This document shows, one piece after another, positions 53,106-62,298 of a stretch of 64,000 nt of DNA (within the stretch, counting starts at the first letter, position 1; every line of letters starts with the position of its first letter). The stretch spans positions 1-64,000 of the forward strand of contig JADZFW010000042.1 in the NCBI GenBank assembly GCA_020854235.1. The letters are read 5' to 3'. The position numbers and the translations under genes were made by a program. The notes below the pieces were generated by a model, which saw only the letters and a program-made list of their open reading frames with translations, made no database searches and had not been told where the DNA came from. The stretch comes from Flavobacteriaceae bacterium (lineage in GTDB: Bacteria > Bacteroidota > Bacteroidia > Flavobacteriales > Flavobacteriaceae).

Positions 53106-53969
53106 TTGAACAACAAGACCTTCATACTGTGGATTTTGATTTTTGGAATGTTCTCTTCGTGTGAATATTTCCAATTGAAAGATGCCAATCATGATTCGGA
53201 TGAAGTAGCCCGAGTAGGAGACAAAGTCTTGTTGAAAAGTGATTTAAAAGGGCTTATTCAGCCAAGTATGTCCAAAAATGACAGTTTGAAAATCACTCAA
53301 AATTTTATTGAGAGTTGGGCGAGAAGAGAGATTATTTTACAGAAAGCCAAGTTCAATCTGGCCAAAGAACAAGAAGATGAATTGGAAAAAATGATTGAAC
53401 AATACAAAGAAGATTTGTACATTAATTCATACAAAGCCAATTTAGTATCTCAAAATATCGATACAATTATCAAAGATGAAGATATCAGAGCTTTTTATAC
53501 AGCAAATAATCAGATTTTTAAACTCAATGAAGATTTATTGAGGTATAAAATGATCAGTTTTCAAACCAATGATAAGAAAGCAACTCAAATGAGAGAATTG
53601 TTGAAGAAAAATGATTCTTTAAGTATTAACGCTTTATTGAAAGGTGATTTTGTGTTTCAAAGTATTCAAATGAACGATTCACTTTGGATAAAACATACCG
53701 AGTTTGTCAACAAATACGATTTTGCCAAAAATATTGATAAAGAACAATTACTGCAATCAAATAAAGTTTTAGAATATAAAGAAGGAAAAATAACACATTA
53801 TATTTATGTGAAATCGGTTTTGAGAAGAGGTGAAATTGCCCCTTTACTTTTTATCAAAAATGATGTTACTAAAATGATAATTCATCAGAAGAAACTTAAG
53901 TATTTACAAGATTTAGAAAACAAACTTATTCAAGAAGCCATTCAAAACAACACGTATGAAAAATATTAA
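53106..53969 (+). CDS. SurA-N-like periplasmic lipoprotein
   Basis: A 287-residue lipoprotein with a TTG start; the signal MNNKTFILWILIFGMFSSC (Cys19) is only complete with it, as the next ATG lies inside the hydrophobic segment. The mature part is helical and SurA-N-like (VGDKVLLKSDLKGLIQPSMSKNDSLKITQNFIESWARREIILQKAKFNLAKEQEDELE), but no parvulin motif is visible. It is therefore a probable chaperone without isomerase activity. It starts 11 nt after the first gene, and its end overlaps the surA start by 14 bases. Confidence 0.82.
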   Translation: MNNKTFILWILIFGMFSSCEYFQLKDANHDSDEVARVGDKVLLKSDLKGLIQPSMSKNDSLKITQNFIESWARREIILQKAKFNLAKEQEDELEKMIEQYKEDLYINSYKANLVSQNIDTIIKDEDIRAFYTANNQIFKLNEDLLRYKMISFQTNDKKATQMRELLKKNDSLSINALLKGDFVFQSIQMNDSLWIKHTEFVNKYDFAKNIDKEQLLQSNKVLEYKEGKITHYIYVKSVLRRGEIAPLLFIKNDVTKMIIHQKKLKYLQDLENKLIQEAIQNNTYEKY

Positions 53970-55332
53970 TCTAAGAAAATATCTTTTTTTATTGCTAACC
54001 ATTTGCGGAATTTCCGTTTTTTCCCAACAAAAAATCAAAATTGACGGTGTTATTGCTGTAATAGGAAAACATATCGTTCTACAATCTGATATTCAGAAAT
54101 TTAAAATTGAATTGGAACAATCCGGTGAAAATGTATCTGCCATTACCGATTGCGAAATCATGGAGCAAATGATGCAACAAAAATTATTGGCTCATCATGC
54201 CGAAGTGGATAGTTTGGAAGCAACTCCTGAATCGGTAAAATCTACCGTGGACAGAAAATTGGATTATTTCAAACAACAAGTGAAAAATGTAGATGATTTG
54301 CCCAAAATATGGGGTTTTGATACCATGGAAGAATTGGAAGATGAGTTGGTTCGAATCGAAATCGAACAATCATTAATCGGTCAAATGCAACAAAAAATCA
54401 CGGAAGATGTGAGCGTAACTCCCGATGAAGTACGTAATTATTTCAATAGCTTGAAAGAATCCAATAATTTACCCGAATTTGCTACCGAAGTGAAATTATC
54501 ACAGATTGTTCTCAATGTTAATCCATCTCCACTTGAAGTGGAAAGAGTTATAAACGAACTATCTACTTTAAAAACCGATATAGAAGCTGGTGCCAATATG
54601 AAAATGAAAGCAATTTTATATTCGGATGATCCTGGTGTATCTCAAAATGGAGGATTGTATACCATTACTCGTGATGCACAATTCATCAAAGAATTTAAAG
54701 ACGCAGCATTTTCATTAGACGAAGGTCAAGTATCTGAACCATTTGAGTCTATTTATGGGTATCATATTGTTAAAGTCGAAAAAATAAGAGGTCAAGAAAT
54801 TGACGTTCGTCATATTTTGATCCAACCCAAGATTTCTGATATGGAAAAGTTATTGATCCAACAAAAAATGGACAGTATCAAAGGGCAAATTGCTTTGGGT
54901 AAATTGAATTTTGAAGATGCTGTCAAATTGTATTCTCAAGATAAATTAACCAATAAAAACAAAGGAATTATCATCAATCCTTACACCAATGAAACGACAT
55001 TCAAAATCAGTGGTGAACAGTTTATGAGAGCCTTCCCAAACTTACATACTCGCGTATTTAACCTCAATCAAGGCGATATGAGCGAAGTTTTCTACGATGA
55101 GGACATGGAAGGCAATAAAATGTTTAAATTGGTTTTAATGAAAGAAAAAATTGAAGCACATACAGCCGATTTTTCTATAGATTATGTTAAAATCCAAAAT
55201 TTGGCATTAGCCAAAAAAAGACAAGAAACTATTGAAAAATGGATCAGTGAAAAAGTATTGGATACCTATATCAAAATTGATGACCAATACAAGAATTGTA
55301 ATTTTTCGGTCAATTTCCAAAAGAAAATCTAA
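53956..55332 (+). CDS. surA: Peptidylprolyl isomerase SurA-like
   Basis: A 458-residue periplasmic chaperone with a signal peptide (to about residue 24, FSQ). The N-terminal helical domain (DGVIAVIGKHIVLQSDIQKFKIEL) is followed by two parvulin domains: VKLSQIVLNVN...DDPGVSQNGGLYTITRDAQFIKEFKDAAFSLDEGQVSEPFESIYGYHIVKV and DVRHILIQPKIS...AVKLYSQDKLTNKNKGII. The second is more divergent. It should escort outer-membrane proteins to the BAM complex. The overlap of 14 bases with the preceding gene indicates translational coupling. Confidence 0.9.
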   Translation: MKNINLRKYLFLLLTICGISVFSQQKIKIDGVIAVIGKHIVLQSDIQKFKIELEQSGENVSAITDCEIMEQMMQQKLLAHHAEVDSLEATPESVKSTVDRKLDYFKQQVKNVDDLPKIWGFDTMEELEDELVRIEIEQSLIGQMQQKITEDVSVTPDEVRNYFNSLKESNNLPEFATEVKLSQIVLNVNPSPLEVERVINELSTLKTDIEAGANMKMKAILYSDDPGVSQNGGLYTITRDAQFIKEFKDAAFSLDEGQVSEPFESIYGYHIVKVEKIRGQEIDVRHILIQPKISDMEKLLIQQKMDSIKGQIALGKLNFEDAVKLYSQDKLTNKNKGIIINPYTNETTFKISGEQFMRAFPNLHTRVFNLNQGDMSEVFYDEDMEGNKMFKLVLMKEKIEAHTADFSIDYVKIQNLALAKKRQETIEKWISEKVLDTYIKIDDQYKNCNFSVNFQKKI

Positions 55333-55370
55333 TTTCTACTTTCTACTTTCTAATTTCTAATTTCTAATTT
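55329..55370. repeat. 7-bp microsatellite, six units, upstream of moxR
   Basis: CTAATTT, CTACTTT, CTACTTT, CTAATTT, CTAATTT, CTAATTT. The run starts at the surA stop codon and ends 3 nt before the moxR ATG, filling the whole spacer. The same unit is present four times at 15232-15259. Confidence 0.85.
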
Positions 55371-55373
55371 CCA

Positions 55374-56327
55374 ATGTCCGACGTAAAAGCAGCTCAAAGA
55401 TTGGTTGAAAAATACAACCAACTGAAATCTGAGATTTCAAAAGTAATTGTAGGTCAGCATGAAGCTGTAGATCATGTATTGTTGTCAATTTTTGTAGGTG
55501 GACATTCTTTATTGATTGGCGTACCCGGTTTGGCCAAAACACTTTTGGTGTCAACAGTCGCCAAAACATTGGGACTTGATTTTAAACGCATACAGTTTAC
55601 TCCCGATTTAATGCCTTCTGATATTGTAGGAAGTGAGATTTTAGATGAAAATAGAAAGTTTCAATTTATCAAAGGTCCTGTTTTTGCCAATGTGATTTTG
55701 GCTGATGAAATAAACCGTACACCACCAAAAACCCAATCTGCTTTGCTGGAAGCTATGCAGGAAAAATCGGTAACTATTGCTGGGATTAATCATCCTTTAT
55801 CAATGCCGTTTTTTGTATTGGCTACCCAAAACCCAATAGAGCAGGAGGGAACTTATCCTTTGCCTGAGGCACAATTAGACCGTTTTTTGTTTTCAATAAA
55901 TCTAGATTATCCTAGTTTTTCTGAAGAAGTGGATATTGTCAAATCTACGACCAATGATTCTGTCGCACAAGTTAATAATGTTTTTAGTGCCGAGGAAATC
56001 ATCGAATTCCAACATTTGATACGTCGCATTCCTGTCGCCGATAATGTAATTGAATATGCTGTAAATCTGGTGAGTAAAACCCGTCCCAATTCGCCAAATG
56101 CACATGAAATGGTCAATAAATACATCAGTTGGGGCGCCGGTCCTAGGGCTTCTCAAAACTTGATTTTGGCGGCTAAAGCGCATGCTGTCATGAAAGGTAA
56201 ACTTTCTCCCGATAAGGAAGATGTTAAAGCGGTAGCTTATGCTATTTTACACCATAGAATAGTCAAAAATTACAAAGCAGAAGCTGAAAGAGTTACTGAA
56301 AAAATGATAGTTGAAGCACTTTTGTAA
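55374..56327 (+). CDS. MoxR-family AAA ATPase
   Basis: A 317-residue AAA+ ATPase of the MoxR group. Walker A is GVPGLAKT (about 53-60), Walker B VILADEINRTPPKTQSALLEAM, and sensor regions FVLATQNPIEQEGTYPLPEAQLDRFLF are clear; the C-terminal lid domain follows. MoxR proteins act as chaperones that insert cofactors or activate partner proteins, often with VWA-domain and DUF58 proteins, but none is encoded in the following 3 kb on this strand. It is separated from surA only by the 7-bp microsatellite. Confidence 0.93.
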   Translation: MSDVKAAQRLVEKYNQLKSEISKVIVGQHEAVDHVLLSIFVGGHSLLIGVPGLAKTLLVSTVAKTLGLDFKRIQFTPDLMPSDIVGSEILDENRKFQFIKGPVFANVILADEINRTPPKTQSALLEAMQEKSVTIAGINHPLSMPFFVLATQNPIEQEGTYPLPEAQLDRFLFSINLDYPSFSEEVDIVKSTTNDSVAQVNNVFSAEEIIEFQHLIRRIPVADNVIEYAVNLVSKTRPNSPNAHEMVNKYISWGAGPRASQNLILAAKAHAVMKGKLSPDKEDVKAVAYAILHHRIVKNYKAEAERVTEKMIVEALL

Positions 56328-56382
56328 TTTTTTTATGATTTCCAATGAGATGTAAATCTTTATATGAAAATCACTAATTTAA

Positions 56383-57195
56383 TTACCTAAACCAACTGAA
56401 AAATCCACCAGTTTTCTTTTTGGATTCCAATGAATCTTTTAATTCTTTACCAAATCTTTTGGAAGCATACAAGTGTTCTCCATTGGTCAATGAAACCAAT
56501 AATTCGTGGTGATTGTATCGCTTGATAAATAAGGTGTTTACCAATAAACTGTTGGAAATCTGTTTGAAATCGTAATCTAAAACCAACATGTCTTTGTAAT
56601 ATCCTAAATTCTTATTGGTAGTCAATTGTTTGCCATTTTCCAAATAAATATATGAAATAACGCCATCGGCTTTCAAATACACAATATCGTGTATATCAAC
56701 CAATTCAACAATTCCATTATGGAGATAAAACGCAATCTTGTGTGATTTGACTTGTTCATTATTACCTATATGTTCCAATAAAATCTGTACTTGTCGATTG
56801 TAATTTTGATTTCGTAATTTTTCTGAAGCCTTGTGAACGGCTTGTATCAGTTCACTGTCATCCAATGGTTTGTATAAAAAATCCAAAGCGGAATACTTGA
56901 TAGCACTCAAAGTATACTCTTTGGCACTTTCTCCGGTTATAAAAATGATTTCAAAATTGATATGTCCTTCTTCAGAAAGTTGTTTCAATAAATCAAAACT
57001 CGTTCCTGTTGGCATTTGTATATCTAAAAATACAATATCATAAGTTTGCTTTTTTAAAGCAAGAGCCGCTTCTTCCAAATCGTATACTTGGTCAATAAAT
57101 CCAATATCTGGACAAAGTTTTTCGATTCTATCGAGAATATAATCTGAAGTTGTTTTAACATCTTCAACAATAAGTGCTTTATATTTACTTGACAT
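56383..57195 (-). CDS. LytTR-type response regulator
   Basis: A 270-residue regulator. Residues 1-125 are a receiver domain with phospho-acceptor D58 (DIVFLDIQMP), acidic pocket E11/D12, and K in YKPLDD. Residues about 160-260 form a LytTR DNA-binding domain (YLKADGVISYIYLENGKQLTTNKNLGYYKDMLV...KQISNSLLVNTLFIKRYN). It lies 74 nt after the sensor kinase gene on the same strand and should be its partner. The targets are unknown. Confidence 0.92.
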   Translation of the reverse strand: MSSKYKALIVEDVKTTSDYILDRIEKLCPDIGFIDQVYDLEEAALALKKQTYDIVFLDIQMPTGTSFDLLKQLSEEGHINFEIIFITGESAKEYTLSAIKYSALDFLYKPLDDSELIQAVHKASEKLRNQNYNRQVQILLEHIGNNEQVKSHKIAFYLHNGIVELVDIHDIVYLKADGVISYIYLENGKQLTTNKNLGYYKDMLVLDYDFKQISNSLLVNTLFIKRYNHHELLVSLTNGEHLYASKRFGKELKDSLESKKKTGGFFSWFR

Positions 57196-57269
57196 TTTTA
57201 AATTAGTTTTTTAAAATAATGCGTATCGATATTGCAATATTAATTCTCCCATTTAAATCGGGACTAAAA

Positions 57270-60194
57270 TCAACCAATTCTAATTTGAATTATCGTTCCA
57301 CCTTCATCCGGATCGATAAAGGTTATATCAATATGGTAACCCAATTGGTTTAATACTTCCACACGGTTTTTGATCAATTCCAAACCTCTTGATTTATTGG
57401 CAGGAATAGACAATAATTTCCGTTGTAATGATTCTTTTCTGCCTATACCGTTATCTTGTATCAAACAAATGATAGCATCGTCTTGTTCTGCAATATTTAT
57501 TTTTATCAAGCCTTGATTAGTACTAGCTAAAATACCGTGTTTGATTGCATTCTCCACAAAAGGCTGTATAATCAAGGGTGGTATGGTTTTATTCAATAAA
57601 TTCTGATTTTCAATATCAAATTCATAATTGATTTTGCCTTCAGGATATTTCATCTTTTCCAAATCCATATACATTTTGAGCATTTCTACTTCATCTTTAA
57701 TACTGATTTCATTATTGGTAATATTTCCCGACAAAATTTGGGTGCTTTTGATAGAAGATTCCATATAAGATCGTAACAAACGAGAAAATTTAACCAAATA
57801 CTCATTGGCTTTCTCCGGTTGATGCTGATTGATAATACTTTGTACAGAAGATAAAAAATTGAAAATGAAATGCGGATTCATTTGTGCTTGAAGCGTTGCA
57901 ATCTCATGAAATTTGAGTTTGCGTTCGTTTTCAGCTACTTTGATTCTGTTTTTGTAATATATATAAACTAAATAGGCTGTCGTTCCAGAAAACAGAAGTA
58001 AAAGGAAAAAAGCGAGTTGGTAGAAAAATGGCTCTTGAAACAGTGGAAGCGATACTTTAATATGTACTACACTTTCTTTAATAAATGATGAACTATTGGT
58101 TTGACTTCCATTTTTGGCTCTTACTTTGAAGGTGTATTTCCCCGATTTAAGATTGGTATAAGTCACTTGTTTTTGATGTGTCCAATCGGACCAGTTTTCA
58201 TCAAAACCTTCCAATTTGTATTGAAAAACGCTTTGTGTAGGCAAACCAAATCCTACTGTTTCATATTTGATTTCCAATTTGTTCACAGATTTGGGTAACC
58301 GAATTGTGCTTTTTCCATTTTCTTCTGAATTGGACAAACCTGTATCGTTGATGCTACTTACCCAAACATTAAAATAATCGGGAGTATAGGAAATCTTACT
58401 TAAATCTAATACGGAAGTGAAAGTAGTAGAAGGAATAAACACTTTGTTCCCATCAACCATAAATCCATTTTGTGCAATTTCTTCACTTACAAATCCATTT
58501 CGGTAATTGTACATTTTGTAATGTAATTGTCCATTTTGGTTGAATTGGAGTAAATCAATGATGTATAATTCGTGTGAAGTTCCCACCAATACATGCTTAT
58601 CTTGGATTACTTCTATATCCAAAATATAGGTTTGAAATGTGTCAGAATTGAGTTTGGTAAATTGATTGTTTTTTTGATTATAATACCACAAACCATCTGT
58701 TCCTCCTAACCATATATTGCCTTTTGCATCTTTGTCCATTGAAATAACGCCATCACTAGGAGCATGATTAAACAATCTATTGATATCCGAAAAAGTTCCC
58801 GATGCTCGGTTAAAAACGACCATATTTTCCCAACTTCCAACCCAAATTTCTTGCTCATTTTTAAATTCAAAGCAAGTTGGACGCGTAATAATCAGTTTTT
58901 TACTTTCATCTTTATAGATCTTTTTTTGACCATTCGCATCAAAGAAAGCCAAACCATTTTCCTGACCGGCAATAGTTGATTTTGAATAGGGATCATATTG
59001 AGTTATGATGCTTAATTCATGGTCAATACGTTTGAAATGATGATAATCGTATTTTAATATGCCGTTTTGGGTAGGAAAATATAGATTTCCCGAAGAATCA
59101 GTTGAAGCGCCATAATAAAACTCCGTTTCAGGTTTGCCGTTTGGTTGAAGAGTAGGTAGTTTAACCTTGGAATGTGTTTCCGGTTGCATTTCAAACAAAC
59201 CCACCGTATATTCACCGGAATAATATTTACCATTTTTTCCTTTTATAAGCGTCCAAACGTCGTTCATGTATTCTTTAGGAAACATTTTTAATGCTCCATT
59301 TCCTACTTGATACAATCCATTGTCTGTTGCAACCCAATAATTGCCATCAAAATCCATGATGGCATCAAAAGGCATTTTTAAAATAGGGAAGGAAAGGTGT
59401 TCGCTTGAATGGTTTTTACGATTTAATAAATAGTACTGAAATCCATATCGAAATAAATGCAAATCAACCGGTAAATCATTGATGCTGAAATTTTTCAAAA
59501 TTCCTTTTTCTAAATCAGCTGTAAAATAGATGTGTCTTGTTAATGGATTTTGAACCGTAATGTGTAGATTGTCTTGTTCTACCACATAAACATTTCCATT
59601 TTCAAACTTTTCAAGTGATATGGCACCTTTAAAGGTCTGTTTGATTAGTTTGCCATTTTGAATATATCTCAATATATTTAAAGAATCTTTTATTCTGAAA
59701 TAGGCTATATTACTTTTAGAATCAAAATAATTGGAATAAGCAAAATGTGAAAAAATCACGTTTGTTTGGTATGTTTGTACTATTTTCCCATTTTGAATTT
59801 CCTTGATAGAATGCGCATCATATAGCCAATATTTCTCATTTCCTATCAAAAAAGAGGTGGCTTCAGTGAATTGATGTAGAAGAATCATTTTGCCTTTATC
59901 AAACTTGTAAATTCCCTTTCTGGTACCAATCATGATATCACCTTGTGTTGATTCATCAATGCGGAAAATATATTGGTTTTTGAGAAAAATTTCAAAGTTT
60001 TCACCATTGTATCTAGCTAAACCACCTTTGGTACCAACCCATATATAGCCTTTACTATCCTGATGTAAAAACTGAACCTGTATTTGCGGCAAACCGTTGT
60101 GGGTTGTGTAATTAATATAAGGCATGTGTTGAGCAAACAAGCTATTTGTCGCCCAAAAAATAATGTAAATGATGTATAAATACTTTTTTGACAT
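57270..60194 (-). CDS. Propeller-type LytS-like sensor histidine kinase
   Basis: A 974-residue membrane kinase. A signal peptide ends at LFAQ. The periplasmic part consists of two-component-regulator propeller repeats (SKGYIWVGTKGGLARYNG, IMIGTRKGIYKFD, YWVATDNGLYQVG, IWLGGTDGLWYYN) and a Y_Y_Y domain (KYTFKVRAKNG), then one transmembrane helix (FFYQLAFFLLLLFSGTTAYLVYIYY). The kinase core has the phospho-His in QMNPHFIFNFL (about H775 from this start) and DNGIGRKE. A second ATG at 60212 would add six residues. The sensor probably reads periplasmic glycans or nutrients; that is inference. Confidence 0.9.
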   Translation of the reverse strand: MSKKYLYIIYIIFWATNSLFAQHMPYINYTTHNGLPQIQVQFLHQDSKGYIWVGTKGGLARYNGENFEIFLKNQYIFRIDESTQGDIMIGTRKGIYKFDKGKMILLHQFTEATSFLIGNEKYWLYDAHSIKEIQNGKIVQTYQTNVIFSHFAYSNYFDSKSNIAYFRIKDSLNILRYIQNGKLIKQTFKGAISLEKFENGNVYVVEQDNLHITVQNPLTRHIYFTADLEKGILKNFSINDLPVDLHLFRYGFQYYLLNRKNHSSEHLSFPILKMPFDAIMDFDGNYWVATDNGLYQVGNGALKMFPKEYMNDVWTLIKGKNGKYYSGEYTVGLFEMQPETHSKVKLPTLQPNGKPETEFYYGASTDSSGNLYFPTQNGILKYDYHHFKRIDHELSIITQYDPYSKSTIAGQENGLAFFDANGQKKIYKDESKKLIITRPTCFEFKNEQEIWVGSWENMVVFNRASGTFSDINRLFNHAPSDGVISMDKDAKGNIWLGGTDGLWYYNQKNNQFTKLNSDTFQTYILDIEVIQDKHVLVGTSHELYIIDLLQFNQNGQLHYKMYNYRNGFVSEEIAQNGFMVDGNKVFIPSTTFTSVLDLSKISYTPDYFNVWVSSINDTGLSNSEENGKSTIRLPKSVNKLEIKYETVGFGLPTQSVFQYKLEGFDENWSDWTHQKQVTYTNLKSGKYTFKVRAKNGSQTNSSSFIKESVVHIKVSLPLFQEPFFYQLAFFLLLLFSGTTAYLVYIYYKNRIKVAENERKLKFHEIATLQAQMNPHFIFNFLSSVQSIINQHQPEKANEYLVKFSRLLRSYMESSIKSTQILSGNITNNEISIKDEVEMLKMYMDLEKMKYPEGKINYEFDIENQNLLNKTIPPLIIQPFVENAIKHGILASTNQGLIKINIAEQDDAIICLIQDNGIGRKESLQRKLLSIPANKSRGLELIKNRVEVLNQLGYHIDITFIDPDEGGTIIQIRIG

Positions 60195-60718
60195 AAAATT
60201 CAATGAAGTCATTTAAACTTTTTTGATTATAGCGAAAAATTAAAATTTTTGTTCCATATTTAGTTTTTTGCACTACATAGTAGCGCTACGGAGTAATAAA
60301 AAAATTAAATATGGGGCAAAAAGATAATTTTACAGCCAATTGAAAAAAGTTTAAATAAATTCAATATCAAAAATACAACTTTTAAAAGCAATGAACTAAA
60401 AAAAATAACAATTGGACGATATACGTAATAGTTGGAAGTTTCAGCGCATTTACATTATCCTATGACCAATCCCATTAAAAACTTAATTACTACCAAAAAA
60501 AGTCTTTCAACATTAAATCTAGTTCTTACGATATTAAATCTCGTTATTCTATTACTGTACCGAAACCAATCAGTGTTTATTTTAAACACCCAAAATGCTT
60601 AGTTTATAAAATGATTATTTAAATCAGTGTTTATTGTGTTTTAATTTAAATGTTTTGTAATTAAATATATATTTATTGTTTATTAATAAATTTGTATATA
60701 TTTGTACCCTAATTTTAA
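60195..60718. other. Intergenic region between divergent kinase and DUF2975 genes
   Basis: No gene. A small GC-richer island (GCACTACATAGTAGCGCTACG, about 60270-60291) lies on the kinase side. The DUF2975 promoter is at 60676-60704. The remainder is AT-rich. Confidence 0.55.
60676..60704 (+). promoter_or_regulatory. Bacteroidota promoter TTG-N18-TATATTTG
   Basis: TTG at 60676-60678 and TATATTTG at 60697-60704, 14 bp before the ATG at 60719, so the transcript would have a very short leader. Confidence 0.6.
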
Positions 60719-61279
60719 ATGAATTCTAAAATGTCAACAAAAAAAGATTATTTTCTAAAAACCTTACATGTTTTTTCGTGGATCATTTTTATCGGTTTAT
60801 GTATCGAAGCAGGCGGTTTTATTTTCAATGTATTTTTCACATTATTAATTAATCCGGTAGGTGCTCAAAAATTTTGGACCGAAGTTAATTTATCCGAATT
60901 GTACTCTTTTAATCAAAGTCATTATGTAACCTTAACATCAATCATGATTATAGTAGCTGTGTTGAAAGCTTTGATGTTTTATTTTATCGTAGAAATATTT
61001 TTCAATAAAAAATTTGATTTATCAAATCCATTTAATGAACATGTCAAACGATTTATTTCTAAAACGGCCTATATTGCTTTGGGAATTGGTTTGTTTTCTT
61101 TTTGGGGTGCAGAATTTGTGGAAAATTTGATACATCAAGGCGTAAAATTACCTCTTTTACAAAATTTAAAATTGGCAGGAGCCGATGTATGGTTTTTTAT
61201 GGGAATAACGCTTTTGGTTATTGCACAAGTATTTCAAAAAGGAATAGAATTACAAAATGAAAACGATTTAACTATTTAA
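60719..61279 (+). CDS. DUF2975 membrane protein
   Basis: A 186-residue inner-membrane protein with four hydrophobic segments: LHVFSWIIFIGLCIEAGGFIFNVFF, YVTLTSIMIIVAVLKALMFYFIVEIFF, TAYIALGIGLFSFWGAEF and AGADVWFFMGITLLVIAQVF, then FQKGIELQNENDLTI, the typical DUF2975 tail. Genes of this family usually precede a small XRE regulator, as here, with a gap of only three bases. The pair is widespread; its function is not established. Confidence 0.88.
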   Translation: MNSKMSTKKDYFLKTLHVFSWIIFIGLCIEAGGFIFNVFFTLLINPVGAQKFWTEVNLSELYSFNQSHYVTLTSIMIIVAVLKALMFYFIVEIFFNKKFDLSNPFNEHVKRFISKTAYIALGIGLFSFWGAEFVENLIHQGVKLPLLQNLKLAGADVWFFMGITLLVIAQVFQKGIELQNENDLTI

Positions 61280-61282
61280 GAT

Positions 61283-61489
61283 ATGCCAATAATTGTAAAC
61301 TTAGATGTGATGATGGCCAAACGTAAAATGTCATTAAACGAACTGTCTGAGAAAGTGGATTTAACTCTTTCCAATCTATCTATATTAAAAACAGGAAAGG
61401 CAAAAGCTATTCGTTTTTCTACTTTAGAGTCAATATGTAAAGTTTTGGACTGTCAACCCGGCGATATTTTAGAATATAAGTTGAAATAG
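61283..61489 (+). CDS. XRE/YozG-type regulator
   Basis: A 68-residue helix-turn-helix protein of the YozG (HTH_26) type: MPIIVNLDVMMAKRKMSLNELSEKVDLTLSNLSILKTGKAKAIRFSTLESICKVLDCQPGDILEYK. The recognition helix is LTLSNLSILKTGKAKAIR. It is coupled to the DUF2975 gene and probably autoregulates the pair. Confidence 0.92.
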   Translation: MPIIVNLDVMMAKRKMSLNELSEKVDLTLSNLSILKTGKAKAIRFSTLESICKVLDCQPGDILEYKLK

Positions 61490-61580
61490 TTATCAAAAAG
61501 CAACTAGAGTGTGAATAATTTCAATGTATTGAAATATTTGCTTAATGGTTTAGGGTGTTGAAAACTGGAATAATTAAAAA

Positions 61581-62204
61581 CTAGGGGATATTTAAATATT
61601 TATGTGTTTGAACAGAAACCTTCCACTGTGGATGTTTCATAACGTATGCTGTAATCAAAGGGATCATTTTCTCTCTTACACTCCATTCCGGTTGTAAATA
61701 CAATTGGCAATGTTCTTGTACCTGTGCTGCTTGTTCTTCCGCAAATTCAAAATCCTGCTTACTTCGAATGATGATTTTTAATTCATGTGCCATGGTAAAA
61801 ATCTCTTTGACCGGAAGTTTATTCCTTTTTGGAGACAAACATATCCAATCCCAATATCCTGAAATAGGAGCTGAACCCGAGGTTTCTAAGTGTACACTGA
61901 TGCCATTTTCATGTAGTTTTTTAGTAAGATATTGCATGTTGGATTCCAGTGGTTCACCACCGGTTACCACAACAGTCTTTGAATATTGAACAGCATTTTC
62001 AACAATTTGATCCGAGTCAGTCAAGGGATGTAAAGAGGCATCCCAACTTTCTTTTACATCACACCAATGACAACCTACGTCACAGCCGCCAACTCTTATA
62101 AAATAGGCAGCTTTACCTGTATGATATCCTTCACCTTGAATGGTATAGAATTCTTCCATCAATGGTAATTGTAAGCCTTTTTTTGTTTTTTCAGAATTGG
62201 TCAT
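61581..62204 (-). CDS. queE: 7-carboxy-7-deazaguanine synthase
   Basis: A 207-residue radical SAM enzyme converting 6-carboxytetrahydropterin to 7-carboxy-7-deazaguanine on the queuosine route. It has the motif EFYTIQGEGYHTGKAAYFIRVGGC and the cluster triad C41-C45-C48 (GGCDVGCHWCD), followed by TGGEPLE and HLETSGSAPIS. It is of the short type. The other queuosine genes are not in this window. It stands alone on the minus strand, with the aminotransferase gene upstream on the same strand and a 94-nt gap. Confidence 0.93.
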   Translation of the reverse strand: MTNSEKTKKGLQLPLMEEFYTIQGEGYHTGKAAYFIRVGGCDVGCHWCDVKESWDASLHPLTDSDQIVENAVQYSKTVVVTGGEPLESNMQYLTKKLHENGISVHLETSGSAPISGYWDWICLSPKRNKLPVKEIFTMAHELKIIIRSKQDFEFAEEQAAQVQEHCQLYLQPEWSVREKMIPLITAYVMKHPQWKVSVQTHKYLNIP

Positions 62205-62298
62205 GTTTTAATTTTAATATGTTTAATATATTTTTAAATATATTATAATTTCAATATATGATTATTGACGTATGTTTAAATTGTAAATAATGATTAAA

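Noticed and set aside
53106..53150. Starting the SurA-N-like lipoprotein at the first internal ATG instead of the TTG
   Set aside because: That would remove most of the signal peptide and leave the lipobox without an n-region, so the TTG is kept.
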